Below, one piece after another: positions 35,429 to 44,085 of a stretch of 64,000 bases of DNA. How positions within the stretch are numbered: the first letter of the stretch is position 1; each line of letters opens with the position of its first letter. The notes under the pieces are model-generated. The model made no database searches. It was not told where the DNA came from and saw only the letters and a list, made by a program, of their open reading frames with translations. Where the stretch lies: contig NZ_BDBU01000050.1 in the NCBI RefSeq assembly GCF_001613145.1, forward strand, positions 25,842 through 89,841, in the 5' to 3' direction. The position numbers were made by a program, and so were the translations under genes. The DNA comes from Nocardia jejuensis NBRC 103114 (lineage in GTDB: Bacteria > Actinomycetota > Actinomycetes > Mycobacteriales > Mycobacteriaceae).

Positions 35429-36154
35429 TCAGAGCGGGAGGGGGGATGCGCCGCGGGCGGCGAGCATCTTGGTCATCAGGTCGGCCTCGCTGGTCTGGGT
35501 CTTGACCATGGAGTCCGCCAGGGAGCGGACCGCGTCGGTGTCCGCGCGCTGGGCGGCGTACTCGATCATCGGCAGACCACCCTGGTGGTGGCGCAGCATG
35601 AGCTGCAGGAACAGGGTGTCCAGGGCCGGACCGCTGGCCCCGCGCAGGGCGGTGAGCTCCTGTTCGGTGGCCATTCCGGGCATGGTCTGCACCGCACCCG
35701 AATGCGCGGCCGTGCCGCTCTGATGGTGCGAGGACATGTCCGTCATCCAGCCCATGTAGCCGTCGGGCGCGATCAGCGGCTTGTCCCAGAGCTGCAGCCA
35801 GCCCTGCATCCGGCCCGCCTGATTGGCCTGGGTGGTGAGGATGTCGTAGGACAGGCGCTTCACATCCGGATCGGTGGTGCCGGCGAGCGCGACACCCGAC
35901 ATCTGCACCGCCTGGGCGTGATGCACCGACATGTCCTGGGAGAAGCCCACATCCACCGCACCGGGCTCGGTCCGGGATTGACCCAGCGGATTGCCCACCA
36001 GGATTCCGGCCGCGAACCCGAGCAGCACCACCGCGATCGCGCCGAGCACCAGCAGTGCGGGCTTCTGACTGCGCCGATCCTGCTGCTGCTCGGGCTCTGC
36101 CATCGAATCCTCCGGATCGCTGCGGTCGGGCACATCGGACACGAAAGGCGGCAT
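35429..36154 (-). CDS. DUF305 membrane-anchored protein
   Basis: A 241-residue protein: short charged N-terminus, one membrane anchor (ALLVLGAIAVVLLGFAAGIL), then an extracytoplasmic helical DUF305 domain. Three His/Met clusters recur at family positions: DMSVHHAQAVQMS, DMSSHHQSGTAAH and MLRHHQGGLPMI. These suggest copper or other soft-metal binding; the domain is ferritin-like. Start ATG 36154 overlaps the stop of the DUF3105 gene (TAATG), so the two are coupled. Role in metal handling is inference. Confidence 0.88.
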   Translation of the reverse strand: MPPFVSDVPDRSDPEDSMAEPEQQQDRRSQKPALLVLGAIAVVLLGFAAGILVGNPLGQSRTEPGAVDVGFSQDMSVHHAQAVQMSGVALAGTTDPDVKRLSYDILTTQANQAGRMQGWLQLWDKPLIAPDGYMGWMTDMSSHHQSGTAAHSGAVQTMPGMATEQELTALRGASGPALDTLFLQLMLRHHQGGLPMIEYAAQRADTDAVRSLADSMVKTQTSEADLMTKMLAARGASPLPL

Positions 36155-37134
36155 TACTGCGTCGGCGCCGGCTGCTCGGGCTGTTCCGCCGCGGGACCCT
36201 CGGTCGCCGGCGGAATGGCCGGAATACCGCCGGGCAGACCGGACGTGCCGTCCGGCAGGCCGCTCAGACCGCCGGGGAGACCCGAAATGCCGCCCGGCAG
36301 ACCGGAAATGCCACCGGGCATGCTCGGCGCACCGCCGCCGCCCAGCTCGGACGGATCCTGGGTCAGGCCCTTACCGTCCATCGGCACCGCGTCCGGTCCC
36401 GGCGCGCTGGCGTCGAACGGCGGCGGGTTGTCGGAGCTGAAGGTCGGGTTGGCGCAGTCGGCGCCGACCTCGGGGTAGGCGTACTGGTTCAGGCGCAGCG
36501 CGGTGATGAATTCCGTCACACGCTTGTCATCGGCCTTGTCCAGCTTCAGCTGGTGGCCCCAGGACTGCAGGGCGATCGGCGAATCCAGGCCCGGGTACGG
36601 CGACATCAGGCTGTACGGCTTGCCCTCGACCTTGGACTTGAGCAGATCGATCCCGCTCTGGTCCACCTTGTCCGGGTTGTAGGCGATCCAGATCGCGCCG
36701 TGCTCCAGCGAATGCACGGCATTCTCGGTGCGGATCGCCTTGCTGTAGACGACGCCGGTGCACGCCGCCCAGGAGCCGTCGTGCGGTCCACCGAACGGCG
36801 GGGCCTGGTCATAGGCCACCCGCTGCGTCGAGGCCACGTGCAGACCGGCCGGGTATTCCTTCTTGACCACTCCGGAAATCTTGTCCGAAGGATCCTTCTG
36901 CTGCGCGCTCGGCGTGAACTTGTCCAGCTCGCGTTTGTCCTGAATCTTCGGCACCAGCACCCAGGCGATACCGCCGATCAAGGCGACCACGACGGCGATC
37001 GCGCCGATGGTCATCCAGGGGATCTGACGCTGATTGGGGAGTTTTCCGCCCTTGCCGCCCTTGCGGGTCGCGGTGGCGGACTTACCCGCAGCCTTGATGG
37101 CCTTGGCCGACTTGGCACTGGTACTGCTCGGCAT
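36154..37134 (-). CDS. DUF3105 membrane protein with Gly-Leu-Pro repeat tail
   Basis: A 326-residue protein: Lys/Ala-rich N-terminus, one membrane segment (MTIGAIAVVVALIGGIAWVLV), then the DUF3105 domain with FGGPHDGSWAACTGVVY and the hallmark HSLEHGAIWIAYNP (His/Glu, probably metal-binding). After the domain comes a tail of short repeats (GLPGGIS, GLPGGLS, GLPDGTS, GLPGGIP), collagen-like in composition, and a Pro/Glu-rich end. ATG 37134 is chosen over an upstream TTG. Coupled to DUF305; the pair recurs in actinobacteria. Confidence 0.87.
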   Translation of the reverse strand: MPSSTSAKSAKAIKAAGKSATATRKGGKGGKLPNQRQIPWMTIGAIAVVVALIGGIAWVLVPKIQDKRELDKFTPSAQQKDPSDKISGVVKKEYPAGLHVASTQRVAYDQAPPFGGPHDGSWAACTGVVYSKAIRTENAVHSLEHGAIWIAYNPDKVDQSGIDLLKSKVEGKPYSLMSPYPGLDSPIALQSWGHQLKLDKADDKRVTEFITALRLNQYAYPEVGADCANPTFSSDNPPPFDASAPGPDAVPMDGKGLTQDPSELGGGGAPSMPGGISGLPGGISGLPGGLSGLPDGTSGLPGGIPAIPPATEGPAAEQPEQPAPTQ

Positions 37135-37257
37135 ATCTAGTTGCGCTCTCTTCGACGTGTCGGACAATCAAGCGATGCGGCCCCATCGTTTGCTGGGCGC
37201 CTGCCCGGAGGTGCCCGCTCGCGGCGGTTACCTGCTCAGACCATAGGATAGTGACTC

Positions 37258-38916
37258 GTGACTCCAGCTGACCTTGCAGATCTCCTTCGCGCAACCGCTG
37301 CGAAGGTACTTGTCGAACGTGGATCCGACCCTGCGGTCCTGCCCGACGAGGTCAAGGTAGAGCGTCCCCGTAACCCCGAGCACGGTGACTATGCCACGAA
37401 TGTGGCCATGCAGGTAGGCAAGAAAGCCGGAATCAATCCGCGCGAGTTCGCGAACCTGCTGGCGGAGGCGCTCTCGCAGGCCGAGGGAATCGACGTCGCC
37501 GAGGTCGCGGGTCCGGGCTTCCTGAACATCCGCCTCGCCAAGGCCGCGCAGGGCGCGCTGATCGCGAAGATCCTCGAGGCGGGCGCGAGCTACGGCACCG
37601 GCGAATCGCTGGCGAGCACGAAGATCAACCTGGAGTTCGTATCCGCCAACCCCACTGGACCCATCCACCTGGGCGGCACCCGCTGGGCCGCGGTCGGTGA
37701 CGCGCTGGGCCGCATCCTCACCGCCCAGGGCGCGCAGGTCACCCGTGAGTACTACTTCAACGACCACGGCGCGCAGATCGACCGCTTCGCACGGTCCCTG
37801 GTCGCGTCCGCGACCGGTCAGGAGACGCCCGAGGACGGTTACGCGGGCGCCTACATCGGCGAGATCGCGGGCACTGTCGTCGCCGCGCATCCCGAGGCCG
37901 TCGCGCTGCCGGAGTCCGAACGCCTCGAACTGTTCCGCCACGAGGGCGTCGAGCTCATGTTCGCGCAGATCAGGCAGAACCTGCACGAGTTCGGCGTCGA
38001 CTTCGACGTGTACTTCAACGAGAGCGCGCTGTTCGCCTCCGGTGCGGTCGAGCAGGCGCTGGCGGATCTCAAGGCCTCGGGCAACCTGTACGAGAAGGAC
38101 GGCGCCTGGTGGATCGCCAGCACCGAGTACGGGGACGAGAAGGATCGCGTCGTCATCAAGAGCGACGGCAACGCCGCCTACATCGCCGGTGATATCGCGT
38201 ACTTCCAGAACAAGCGTGGACGCGGCTTCGACCTGTGCATCTACATGCTTGGTGCGGATCACCACGGCTACATCGGCCGGCTCAAGGCCGCCGCGGCCGC
38301 GTTCGGCGACAACCCGGACACCGTCGAGGTGCTCATCGGCCAGATGGTGAACCTGGTCAAGGACGGCGCCGCGGTCAAGATGAGCAAGCGCGCCGGAACC
38401 GTGGTGACCCTGGACGATCTGGTCGCCGAGATCGGCATCGACGCGTCGCGCTATTCGCTGGTGCGTTCGTCGGTGAACTCCAGCATCGATATCGATCTGG
38501 ATCTGTGGACCAAGCAGAACAACGAAAACCCGGTCTACTACGTGCAATACGCGCATGCGCGCACCAATTCGATTCTCGCCAACGCGGCGGCGTTCGATTT
38601 CGCCTCGCTCACCCCCGATGTCGGCCTGATGACCTCCGACCGTGAGGGCGAGCTCATCCGCACCCTCGGCGAATACCCGCGCGTCGTCGCGTCCGCCGCC
38701 GAGATGCGCGAGCCGCACCGTGTCGTCCGCTATCTCGAAGAGCTGGCCGGCGCGTACCACCCGTTCCAGTCCGATGACGACATGCGCGTGCTGCCCAAGG
38801 GGGACGATCCCCTCACCCCGCTGCACGCCGCGCGTCTCGAGCTGGTCAAAGCCACCCGTCAGGTTCTCGCCAACGGCCTCGGCCTGCTAGGCGTCTCTGC
38901 CCCGGAGCGTATGTAA
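37258..38916 (+). CDS. argS: Arginyl-tRNA synthetase
   Basis: A 552-residue class I synthetase that charges tRNA-Arg. The HIGH motif reads HLGG in SANPTGPIHLGGTRWAAVGD; KMSKRAGTVVTLDDL is the KMSKS-type loop; the N-terminal Add-1 domain recognises the tRNA elbow, and the C-terminal anticodon-binding domain has PRVVASAAEMREPHRV. Start GTG 37258 with AGGA upstream. lysA starts directly at the next base after its stop, so argS-lysA form one transcript, an arrangement known from corynebacteria. Confidence 0.97.
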   Translation: MTPADLADLLRATAAKVLVERGSDPAVLPDEVKVERPRNPEHGDYATNVAMQVGKKAGINPREFANLLAEALSQAEGIDVAEVAGPGFLNIRLAKAAQGALIAKILEAGASYGTGESLASTKINLEFVSANPTGPIHLGGTRWAAVGDALGRILTAQGAQVTREYYFNDHGAQIDRFARSLVASATGQETPEDGYAGAYIGEIAGTVVAAHPEAVALPESERLELFRHEGVELMFAQIRQNLHEFGVDFDVYFNESALFASGAVEQALADLKASGNLYEKDGAWWIASTEYGDEKDRVVIKSDGNAAYIAGDIAYFQNKRGRGFDLCIYMLGADHHGYIGRLKAAAAAFGDNPDTVEVLIGQMVNLVKDGAAVKMSKRAGTVVTLDDLVAEIGIDASRYSLVRSSVNSSIDIDLDLWTKQNNENPVYYVQYAHARTNSILANAAAFDFASLTPDVGLMTSDREGELIRTLGEYPRVVASAAEMREPHRVVRYLEELAGAYHPFQSDDDMRVLPKGDDPLTPLHAARLELVKATRQVLANGLGLLGVSAPERM

Positions 38917-40338
38917 ATGAGTGTCCATCCCGCCGGTTCCCGCTACGCCGACATCCCGCACGCCCCGACCCTGGCCGAGCGCCCGAGGGATCCGCGGCAG
39001 ATGATCGAGCTTCCCGCGAATGTCTACCCGCGCAACGCCTCTCGCGATGACGACGGCGTCGTCCGGCTCGCCGGTGTGCCGGTGCACGAGCTGGCCGCCG
39101 AATTCGGCACGCCGCTGTTCGTCATCGACGAGGACGACTTCCGCTCGCGCTGCCGCGACATGATCCGCGCCTTCGGCCCGGGTTCACGAGTGCACTACGC
39201 CTCCAAGGCTTTCCTGTGCGGCGAGATCGCCCGCTGGATTCGCGACGAGGGCCTGCACCTGGACGTCTGCTCCGGCGGTGAGCTGGCGGTGGCGCTGAAC
39301 GCGGACTTCCCGGCCGAGCGAATCGCGCTGCACGGCAACAACAAATCGGTCACCGAACTGGAGATGGCGGTGCGCGCCGGAGTCGGCCACATCGTGGTCG
39401 ACTCGCTGATCGAGATCGATCGCCTCGAGGCCGTGGCCCGCACCGCAGGCGCGGTCCAGGAGGTCCTGGTCCGCGTCACCGTCGGCGTGGAAGCCCATAC
39501 CCACGAATACATTTCGACAGCGCACGAGGATCAGAAGTTCGGCTTCTCGATCGCCAGCGGCGACGCCATGCAGGCGCTGGCCCGGGTGTTCGAGTCCGAC
39601 AATCTGCGCCTGGTCGGGCTGCACTCGCACATCGGCTCGCAGATCTTCGAGATCGACGGTTTCGAGATCGCCGCCCGCCGCATGCTCGGCCTGCTGCGCG
39701 AGGCCGTGGACAAGTTCGGCGTGGAGCGCGTCGCGCAGGTCAACACGCTCGATCTCGGCGGCGGCCTGGGCATCTCGTATCTGCCGAGCGACAATCCGCC
39801 GGCTCTGGACGGCTTCGCCGCGCAGCTGCGCCGCATCGTCGCGGAAGAGGCCGAGCGCGCGGGTCTGCCGATGCCGACCATCGCGGTCGAGCCGGGTCGC
39901 GCCATCGCCGGTCCGGGCACGGTGACCCTGTACGAGGTCGGCACCACCAAGGACGTCGTGCTCGACGCGGGCCTGCGCCGGCGCTACGTCAGCGTCGACG
40001 GCGGCATGAGCGACAACATCCGTCCCGCCCTGTACCAGGCCGAGTACGACTGCCGTCTGGTGTCGCGGTCGAGCGAGGCCGAGGCCGTGGTGGCCCGGGT
40101 GGTCGGGAAGCATTGCGAGAGTGGCGATATCGTCATTCGTGACACCTGGCTTCCGGCCGATGTCGGCCCGGGGGACCTGGTGGCGGTGGCCGCCACGGGC
40201 GCGTACTGCTACTCGATGTCCAGCCGTTACAACCTGCTCACCCGGCCCGCGGTGGTCGCTGTGCGAGACGGCAAGGCGCGCTTGATTCTTCGCCGTGAAA
40301 CGGTGGAGGACCTACTCAGCTTGGAGGTGAATGCATGA
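38917..40338 (+). CDS. lysA: Diaminopimelate decarboxylase
   Basis: A 473-residue PLP enzyme making L-lysine from meso-diaminopimelate. The PLP lysine is in VHYASKAFLC; HSHIGSQIFEID and LDLGGGLGISY are PLP-phosphate and substrate segments; EPGRAIAGPGTVTLYEVGT and the C-terminal DTWLPADVGPGD complete the alanine-racemase-like fold. Starts at the base after the argS stop and overlaps hom by 4 bp, joining lysine and threonine synthesis in one operon. Confidence 0.97.
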   Translation: MSVHPAGSRYADIPHAPTLAERPRDPRQMIELPANVYPRNASRDDDGVVRLAGVPVHELAAEFGTPLFVIDEDDFRSRCRDMIRAFGPGSRVHYASKAFLCGEIARWIRDEGLHLDVCSGGELAVALNADFPAERIALHGNNKSVTELEMAVRAGVGHIVVDSLIEIDRLEAVARTAGAVQEVLVRVTVGVEAHTHEYISTAHEDQKFGFSIASGDAMQALARVFESDNLRLVGLHSHIGSQIFEIDGFEIAARRMLGLLREAVDKFGVERVAQVNTLDLGGGLGISYLPSDNPPALDGFAAQLRRIVAEEAERAGLPMPTIAVEPGRAIAGPGTVTLYEVGTTKDVVLDAGLRRRYVSVDGGMSDNIRPALYQAEYDCRLVSRSSEAEAVVARVVGKHCESGDIVIRDTWLPADVGPGDLVAVAATGAYCYSMSSRYNLLTRPAVVAVRDGKARLILRRETVEDLLSLEVNA

Positions 40339-41699
40339 CCAGCACGGAGAGCCGTGAAAAGGACGCGGCGAACAACGCCGCGAAGCACGGCGTGTGGGGA
40401 TCGGATCATCCGATCGGGATCGCCGTCCTGGGCATGGGCACGGTCGGCACGGAGGTGGTGCGCGTGATCCGCGACCACGCCGAGGACCTGTGCAATCGTG
40501 TCGGCGCACCGCTGGTGCTGCGCGGCGTCGCGGTGCGCGATGCCACCAAGGATCGCGGAATCTCCCCCGAACTGCTGACCACCGATGCCGAGGCTCTGGT
40601 CACCCGCGACGATGTCGACATCGTCGTGGAGGTCATGGGCGGCATCGATCCCGCGCGCGCGCTGATCAAGACCGCGCTCACCGGCGGCAAGTCCGTCGTC
40701 ACCGCCAACAAGGCGCTGCTGGCCGATTACACCGGCGAGCTGGCCGGTGCGGCCGAGAACAACCGCGCCGACCTGTACTTCGAGGCGGCCGTCGCCGGCG
40801 CCATCCCGGTGGTCCGCCCGCTCATCCAGTCGCTGTCCGGCGATCGGGTGAACCGCGTGGTCGGCATCGTGAACGGCACCACCAACTTCATCCTCTCGGC
40901 CATGTCCGAGACCGGCGCGGACTACGACGACGTACTCGCCGAGGCCACCCGCCTGGGATATGCCGAGGCCGATCCGACCGCCGACGTGGAGGGTTACGAC
41001 GCCGCCGCCAAGGCCGCGATTCTCGCCTCGGTCGCCTTCCACACCCGCGTGACCTCCGCCGACGTCTACCGCGAGGGCATCTCCAAGATCACCGCCGAGG
41101 ATCTCGAGACCGCCGCCGCCGTCGGCTGCACGGTGAAGCTGCTCGCCATCTGCGAGCGCGTCACCGAAGAAGGTGGCAAGGACCACATCTCGGTGCGCGT
41201 GTACCCGGCCCTCATTCCGCGCAAGCACCCGCTCGCGGCGGTCAGCGGCGCGTTCAACGCCGTGGTGGTGGAGGCCGAGAACGCCGGCCGCCTGATGTTC
41301 TACGGGCAGGGCGCGGGCGGCGCTCCCACCGCGTCGGCCGTCATGGGCGACCTGGTGATGGCGGCGCGCAACAAGTTCTTCGGTGGCCGTGCCCCGGGTG
41401 AATCGGTTTATGCTGAACTGCCGATCGCTCCGATCGGTGACACCCCCACTCGCTATCACGTGAACATGCAGGTCGCGGACCGCGCCGGTGTTCTGCAAAC
41501 GGTGGCAGGCGAATTCGCCAAGCATGGGGTGAGCATTTCGACGGTCCGCCAGGAAGGCCACGATTCGGGCGCTCGCTTGGTCGTGGTGACCCACCACGCG
41601 AAGGAATCGGCTCTGGCCGATACGGTTTCCGCATTGGCCGAACTGGACTCCGTCACGTCCGTGACCAGCGTTCTGAGATTGGAAGGCACCGAGGAATGA
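40335..41699 (+). CDS. hom: Homoserine dehydrogenase
   Basis: A 454-residue enzyme reducing aspartate semialdehyde to homoserine. N-terminal NAD(P) site VLGMGTVGTEVVRVI; catalytic region VVTANKALLADY, GIVNGTTNFILSAM, EADPTADVEGYDAAAK; C-terminal ACT domain (MQVADRAGVLQTVAGEFAKH) for feedback control by threonine. ATGA overlaps link it to lysA and thrC. Confidence 0.97.
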   Translation: MTSTESREKDAANNAAKHGVWGSDHPIGIAVLGMGTVGTEVVRVIRDHAEDLCNRVGAPLVLRGVAVRDATKDRGISPELLTTDAEALVTRDDVDIVVEVMGGIDPARALIKTALTGGKSVVTANKALLADYTGELAGAAENNRADLYFEAAVAGAIPVVRPLIQSLSGDRVNRVVGIVNGTTNFILSAMSETGADYDDVLAEATRLGYAEADPTADVEGYDAAAKAAILASVAFHTRVTSADVYREGISKITAEDLETAAAVGCTVKLLAICERVTEEGGKDHISVRVYPALIPRKHPLAAVSGAFNAVVVEAENAGRLMFYGQGAGGAPTASAVMGDLVMAARNKFFGGRAPGESVYAELPIAPIGDTPTRYHVNMQVADRAGVLQTVAGEFAKHGVSISTVRQEGHDSGARLVVVTHHAKESALADTVSALAELDSVTSVTSVLRLEGTEE

Positions 41700-42781
41700 G
41701 TACGACTGCGGGCTCTGCCGTGCACGTCCCATGGCCGGGGTTGATCGCGGCGTACCGCGATCGGCTGCCCGTCCCCGCCGACTGGGAGATCGTCACCCTT
41801 TTCGAGGGCGGCACCCCGCTGGTGCCGGCGCATCATCTGTCGCAGCTCACCGGTTGTGAGGTGTACCTCAAGGTCGAGGGCCTGAATCCGACCGGTTCCT
41901 TCAAGGACCGCGGCATGACCATGGCCATGACCGACGCCAAAGCGCGCGGTCAGAAGGCCGTGCTGTGCGCGTCCACCGGCAACACCTCCGCGTCGGCCGC
42001 GGCCTACGCGACCCGCGGCGGCATGAGCTGCGCGGTGCTGATTCCGCAGGGCAAGATCGCGATGGGCAAGCTGGCCCAGGCGGTCATGCTGGGCGCGAAG
42101 ATCATTCAGGTCGAGGGCAACTTCGACGACTGCCTGGAACTCGCGCGCAAGGTGACCTCGGACTTCCCCGAGGTCGGTCTGGTGAACTCGGTCAATCCGG
42201 CCCGTATCGAGGGCCAGAAGACCGCGGCCTTCGAAATCGTGGACGCGCTGGGCCGGGCGCCCGACGTGCACGCGCTCCCGGTCGGTAACGCGGGCAATAT
42301 CACCGCGTACTGGAAGGGCTACAGCGAGTACTACGCCGACGGCATCATCTCCTCGCGTCCGCGCATGCTCGGCGTGCAGGCCGCGGGCGCCGCACCGCTG
42401 GTCAACGGTGCTCCGGTGAAGGATCCCGAGACCATCGCCACCGCCATCCGGATCGGCGCGCCCGCGTCGTGGAACAGCGCGATGGCGGCCAAGGAGGAGT
42501 CGGGCGGCACGTTCCGCGCGGCCACCGACGAGGAAATCCTCGAGGCCTACCGCCTGATCGCCAACACCGAGGGCGTTTTCGTGGAGCCCGCCTCCGCGGC
42601 CTCGGTCGCGGGTCTGCTGGCCGCCCGCAAGGAAGGCTGGCTGGACGCGGGCCTGACCGTGGTCTGCACGGTGACCGGCAACGGTCTCAAGGACCCCGAC
42701 ACGGCGCTGCAGGGCATGCCCATCGTGAAGCCGATCGCCGTCGATCCCGTCGCCATCGCGCACGAACTCGAGCTGGCCTGA
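41696..42781 (+). CDS. thrC: Threonine synthase
   Basis: A 361-residue PLP enzyme converting O-phosphohomoserine to threonine. The PLP lysine is in NPTGSFKDRGMTMAM; the phosphate loop is VGNAGNITAYWKGY. The compact length is the short actinobacterial class. Overlaps hom by 4 bp; thrB follows 25 bp after its stop. Confidence 0.97.
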   Translation: MSTTAGSAVHVPWPGLIAAYRDRLPVPADWEIVTLFEGGTPLVPAHHLSQLTGCEVYLKVEGLNPTGSFKDRGMTMAMTDAKARGQKAVLCASTGNTSASAAAYATRGGMSCAVLIPQGKIAMGKLAQAVMLGAKIIQVEGNFDDCLELARKVTSDFPEVGLVNSVNPARIEGQKTAAFEIVDALGRAPDVHALPVGNAGNITAYWKGYSEYYADGIISSRPRMLGVQAAGAAPLVNGAPVKDPETIATAIRIGAPASWNSAMAAKEESGGTFRAATDEEILEAYRLIANTEGVFVEPASAASVAGLLAARKEGWLDAGLTVVCTVTGNGLKDPDTALQGMPIVKPIAVDPVAIAHELELA

Positions 42782-42806
42782 GTTGAATTCGCGCGAAGCT
42801 CAATTG

Positions 42807-43757
42807 ATGACCAGGACCCTGCCGCCGGGCCTCACCGTCACGGTGCGGGTCCCGGCGTCGAGCGCCAATCTGGGTCCGGGTTTCGATTCCCTCGGAATCG
42901 CTTTGGGGCTCCATGACGAGATCGTGGTGTCCACCACGGACTCCGGGCTCACCATCCGGGTCGAGGGCCAGGGCGCGGACGACGTGCCCTGGGGCCCTTC
43001 GCATCTGGTGGTGCGAGCCATCGAACGCGGACTGCAGGCCGCCGGAGTCTGGGCCGACGGCCTGGATGTGGTGTGCCGCAATGTGATTCCGCATTCGCGT
43101 GGTCTGGGTTCCTCGGCCTCGGCGGTGGTCGGCGGCCTCGCCGCCGGCCGCGGCCTGGCCGTGAAGTTCGACGCCGAACTGGCCTACGACGACGCGGTCA
43201 TGGTGCAGCTGGCCTCGGAGTTCGAAGGTCATCCCGACAACGCCTCGGCCAGTGTGCTGGGCGGAATCGTGGTGTCCTGGACCGAAACCGACCGTCCGGC
43301 CGACGTCGAGGGCACCGACCATCACCCGCGCGTCTATCGCGCGGTACGGCTCGAACCACACGCCACGCTGCACCCGGTGGTGCTGATCCCGGAGGAGCGC
43401 TCGTCCACCGCGCACACCCGGGGCCTGCTGCCGGACATGGTGCCGCACGGCGACGCGGCCTTCAACGCCAGCCGTGCCGCGCTCGCGGTGGTCGCGCTGA
43501 CGCAGCGTCCCGACCTGCTCATGCCGGCCACGGCGGACCGGCTACACCAGGGTTACCGGGCATCGGCGCTGCCGTTGACGACCAAGTGGATCGAACGATT
43601 GCGGGAGGCGGGCTTCGCGGCCACCGTCTCCGGCGCGGGTCCCACCGTGTTGGCCCTCGGGACCAGCGAATTCCCTGCGGAACTGCGTGAACTCGCGGTC
43701 GCGGACGGGCTCCGCGTGCTCGAACCGGGCATCGCCGACGGCGTATCGGTGGATTGA
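42807..43757 (+). CDS. thrB: Homoserine kinase
   Basis: A 316-residue GHMP kinase phosphorylating homoserine. VPASSANLGPGFDSLG is motif 1, HSRGLGSSASAVVGG the ATP-binding motif 2, and TVSGAGPTVLAL motif 3. ATG 42807 is preferred over TTG 42783, though neither has a strong ribosome site, suggesting coupling to thrC. Last gene of the lysA-hom-thrC-thrB group; rho has its own promoter after it. Confidence 0.96.
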   Translation: MTRTLPPGLTVTVRVPASSANLGPGFDSLGIALGLHDEIVVSTTDSGLTIRVEGQGADDVPWGPSHLVVRAIERGLQAAGVWADGLDVVCRNVIPHSRGLGSSASAVVGGLAAGRGLAVKFDAELAYDDAVMVQLASEFEGHPDNASASVLGGIVVSWTETDRPADVEGTDHHPRVYRAVRLEPHATLHPVVLIPEERSSTAHTRGLLPDMVPHGDAAFNASRAALAVVALTQRPDLLMPATADRLHQGYRASALPLTTKWIERLREAGFAATVSGAGPTVLALGTSEFPAELRELAVADGLRVLEPGIADGVSVD

Positions 43758-43770
43758 CAGCGCGCCTGCC

Positions 43771-43799
43771 TTGCCGACGCCGAGGTCGGGAGCTATCCT
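43771..43799 (+). promoter_or_regulatory. rho: Probable sigma-A promoter of rho
   Basis: TTGCCG (43771-43776), a 17-bp spacer, then TATCCT (43794-43799), 13 bp after the thrB stop. Gives a leader of roughly 280 nt. Confidence 0.6.
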
Positions 43800-44085
43800 G
43801 AGCGAGTCCGTACATCGTGCGCGTCAGACGCCGGTGCTTCATCAGGGCAAAATCGCTCCAGCGGCTCCTTTGCTCAGGCTCGAAGCTTGAGGCTTTGATA
43901 TTTGGGGGTAGCCAGTCATCTGGAATGATCTCTCCCACCTTTTGAATCGGTGGCGAAGCCCACGCAGTGGTGACCCCACCGGCCCAGCGAGACAGGCGAT
44001 ACGGCATCCGAGCCCGGCATACGACCGGGCTGCAGGAGGAACCCCCGAAGTGGCACACGGCACTCGGGGGAAGGAAAGGATTTCC
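43800..44085 (+). promoter_or_regulatory. rho: rho leader region
   Basis: About 285 nt of untranslated leader, AT-richer than its surroundings around 43850-43940. A hairpin at 44042-44070 (CCCCCGAAGTG pairing with CACTCGGGGG, one bulge) ends just before the ribosome site AAGGAAAGGA. Rho genes are commonly autoregulated through such leaders in other bacteria; that this one is, is inference. No leader peptide is convincing. Confidence 0.5.

Noticed and set aside
43942..44085. Upstream extension of rho to ATG 43942
   Set aside because: The GTG at 44086 has a strong ribosome site, and the upstream codons encode non-conserved sequence within the leader.
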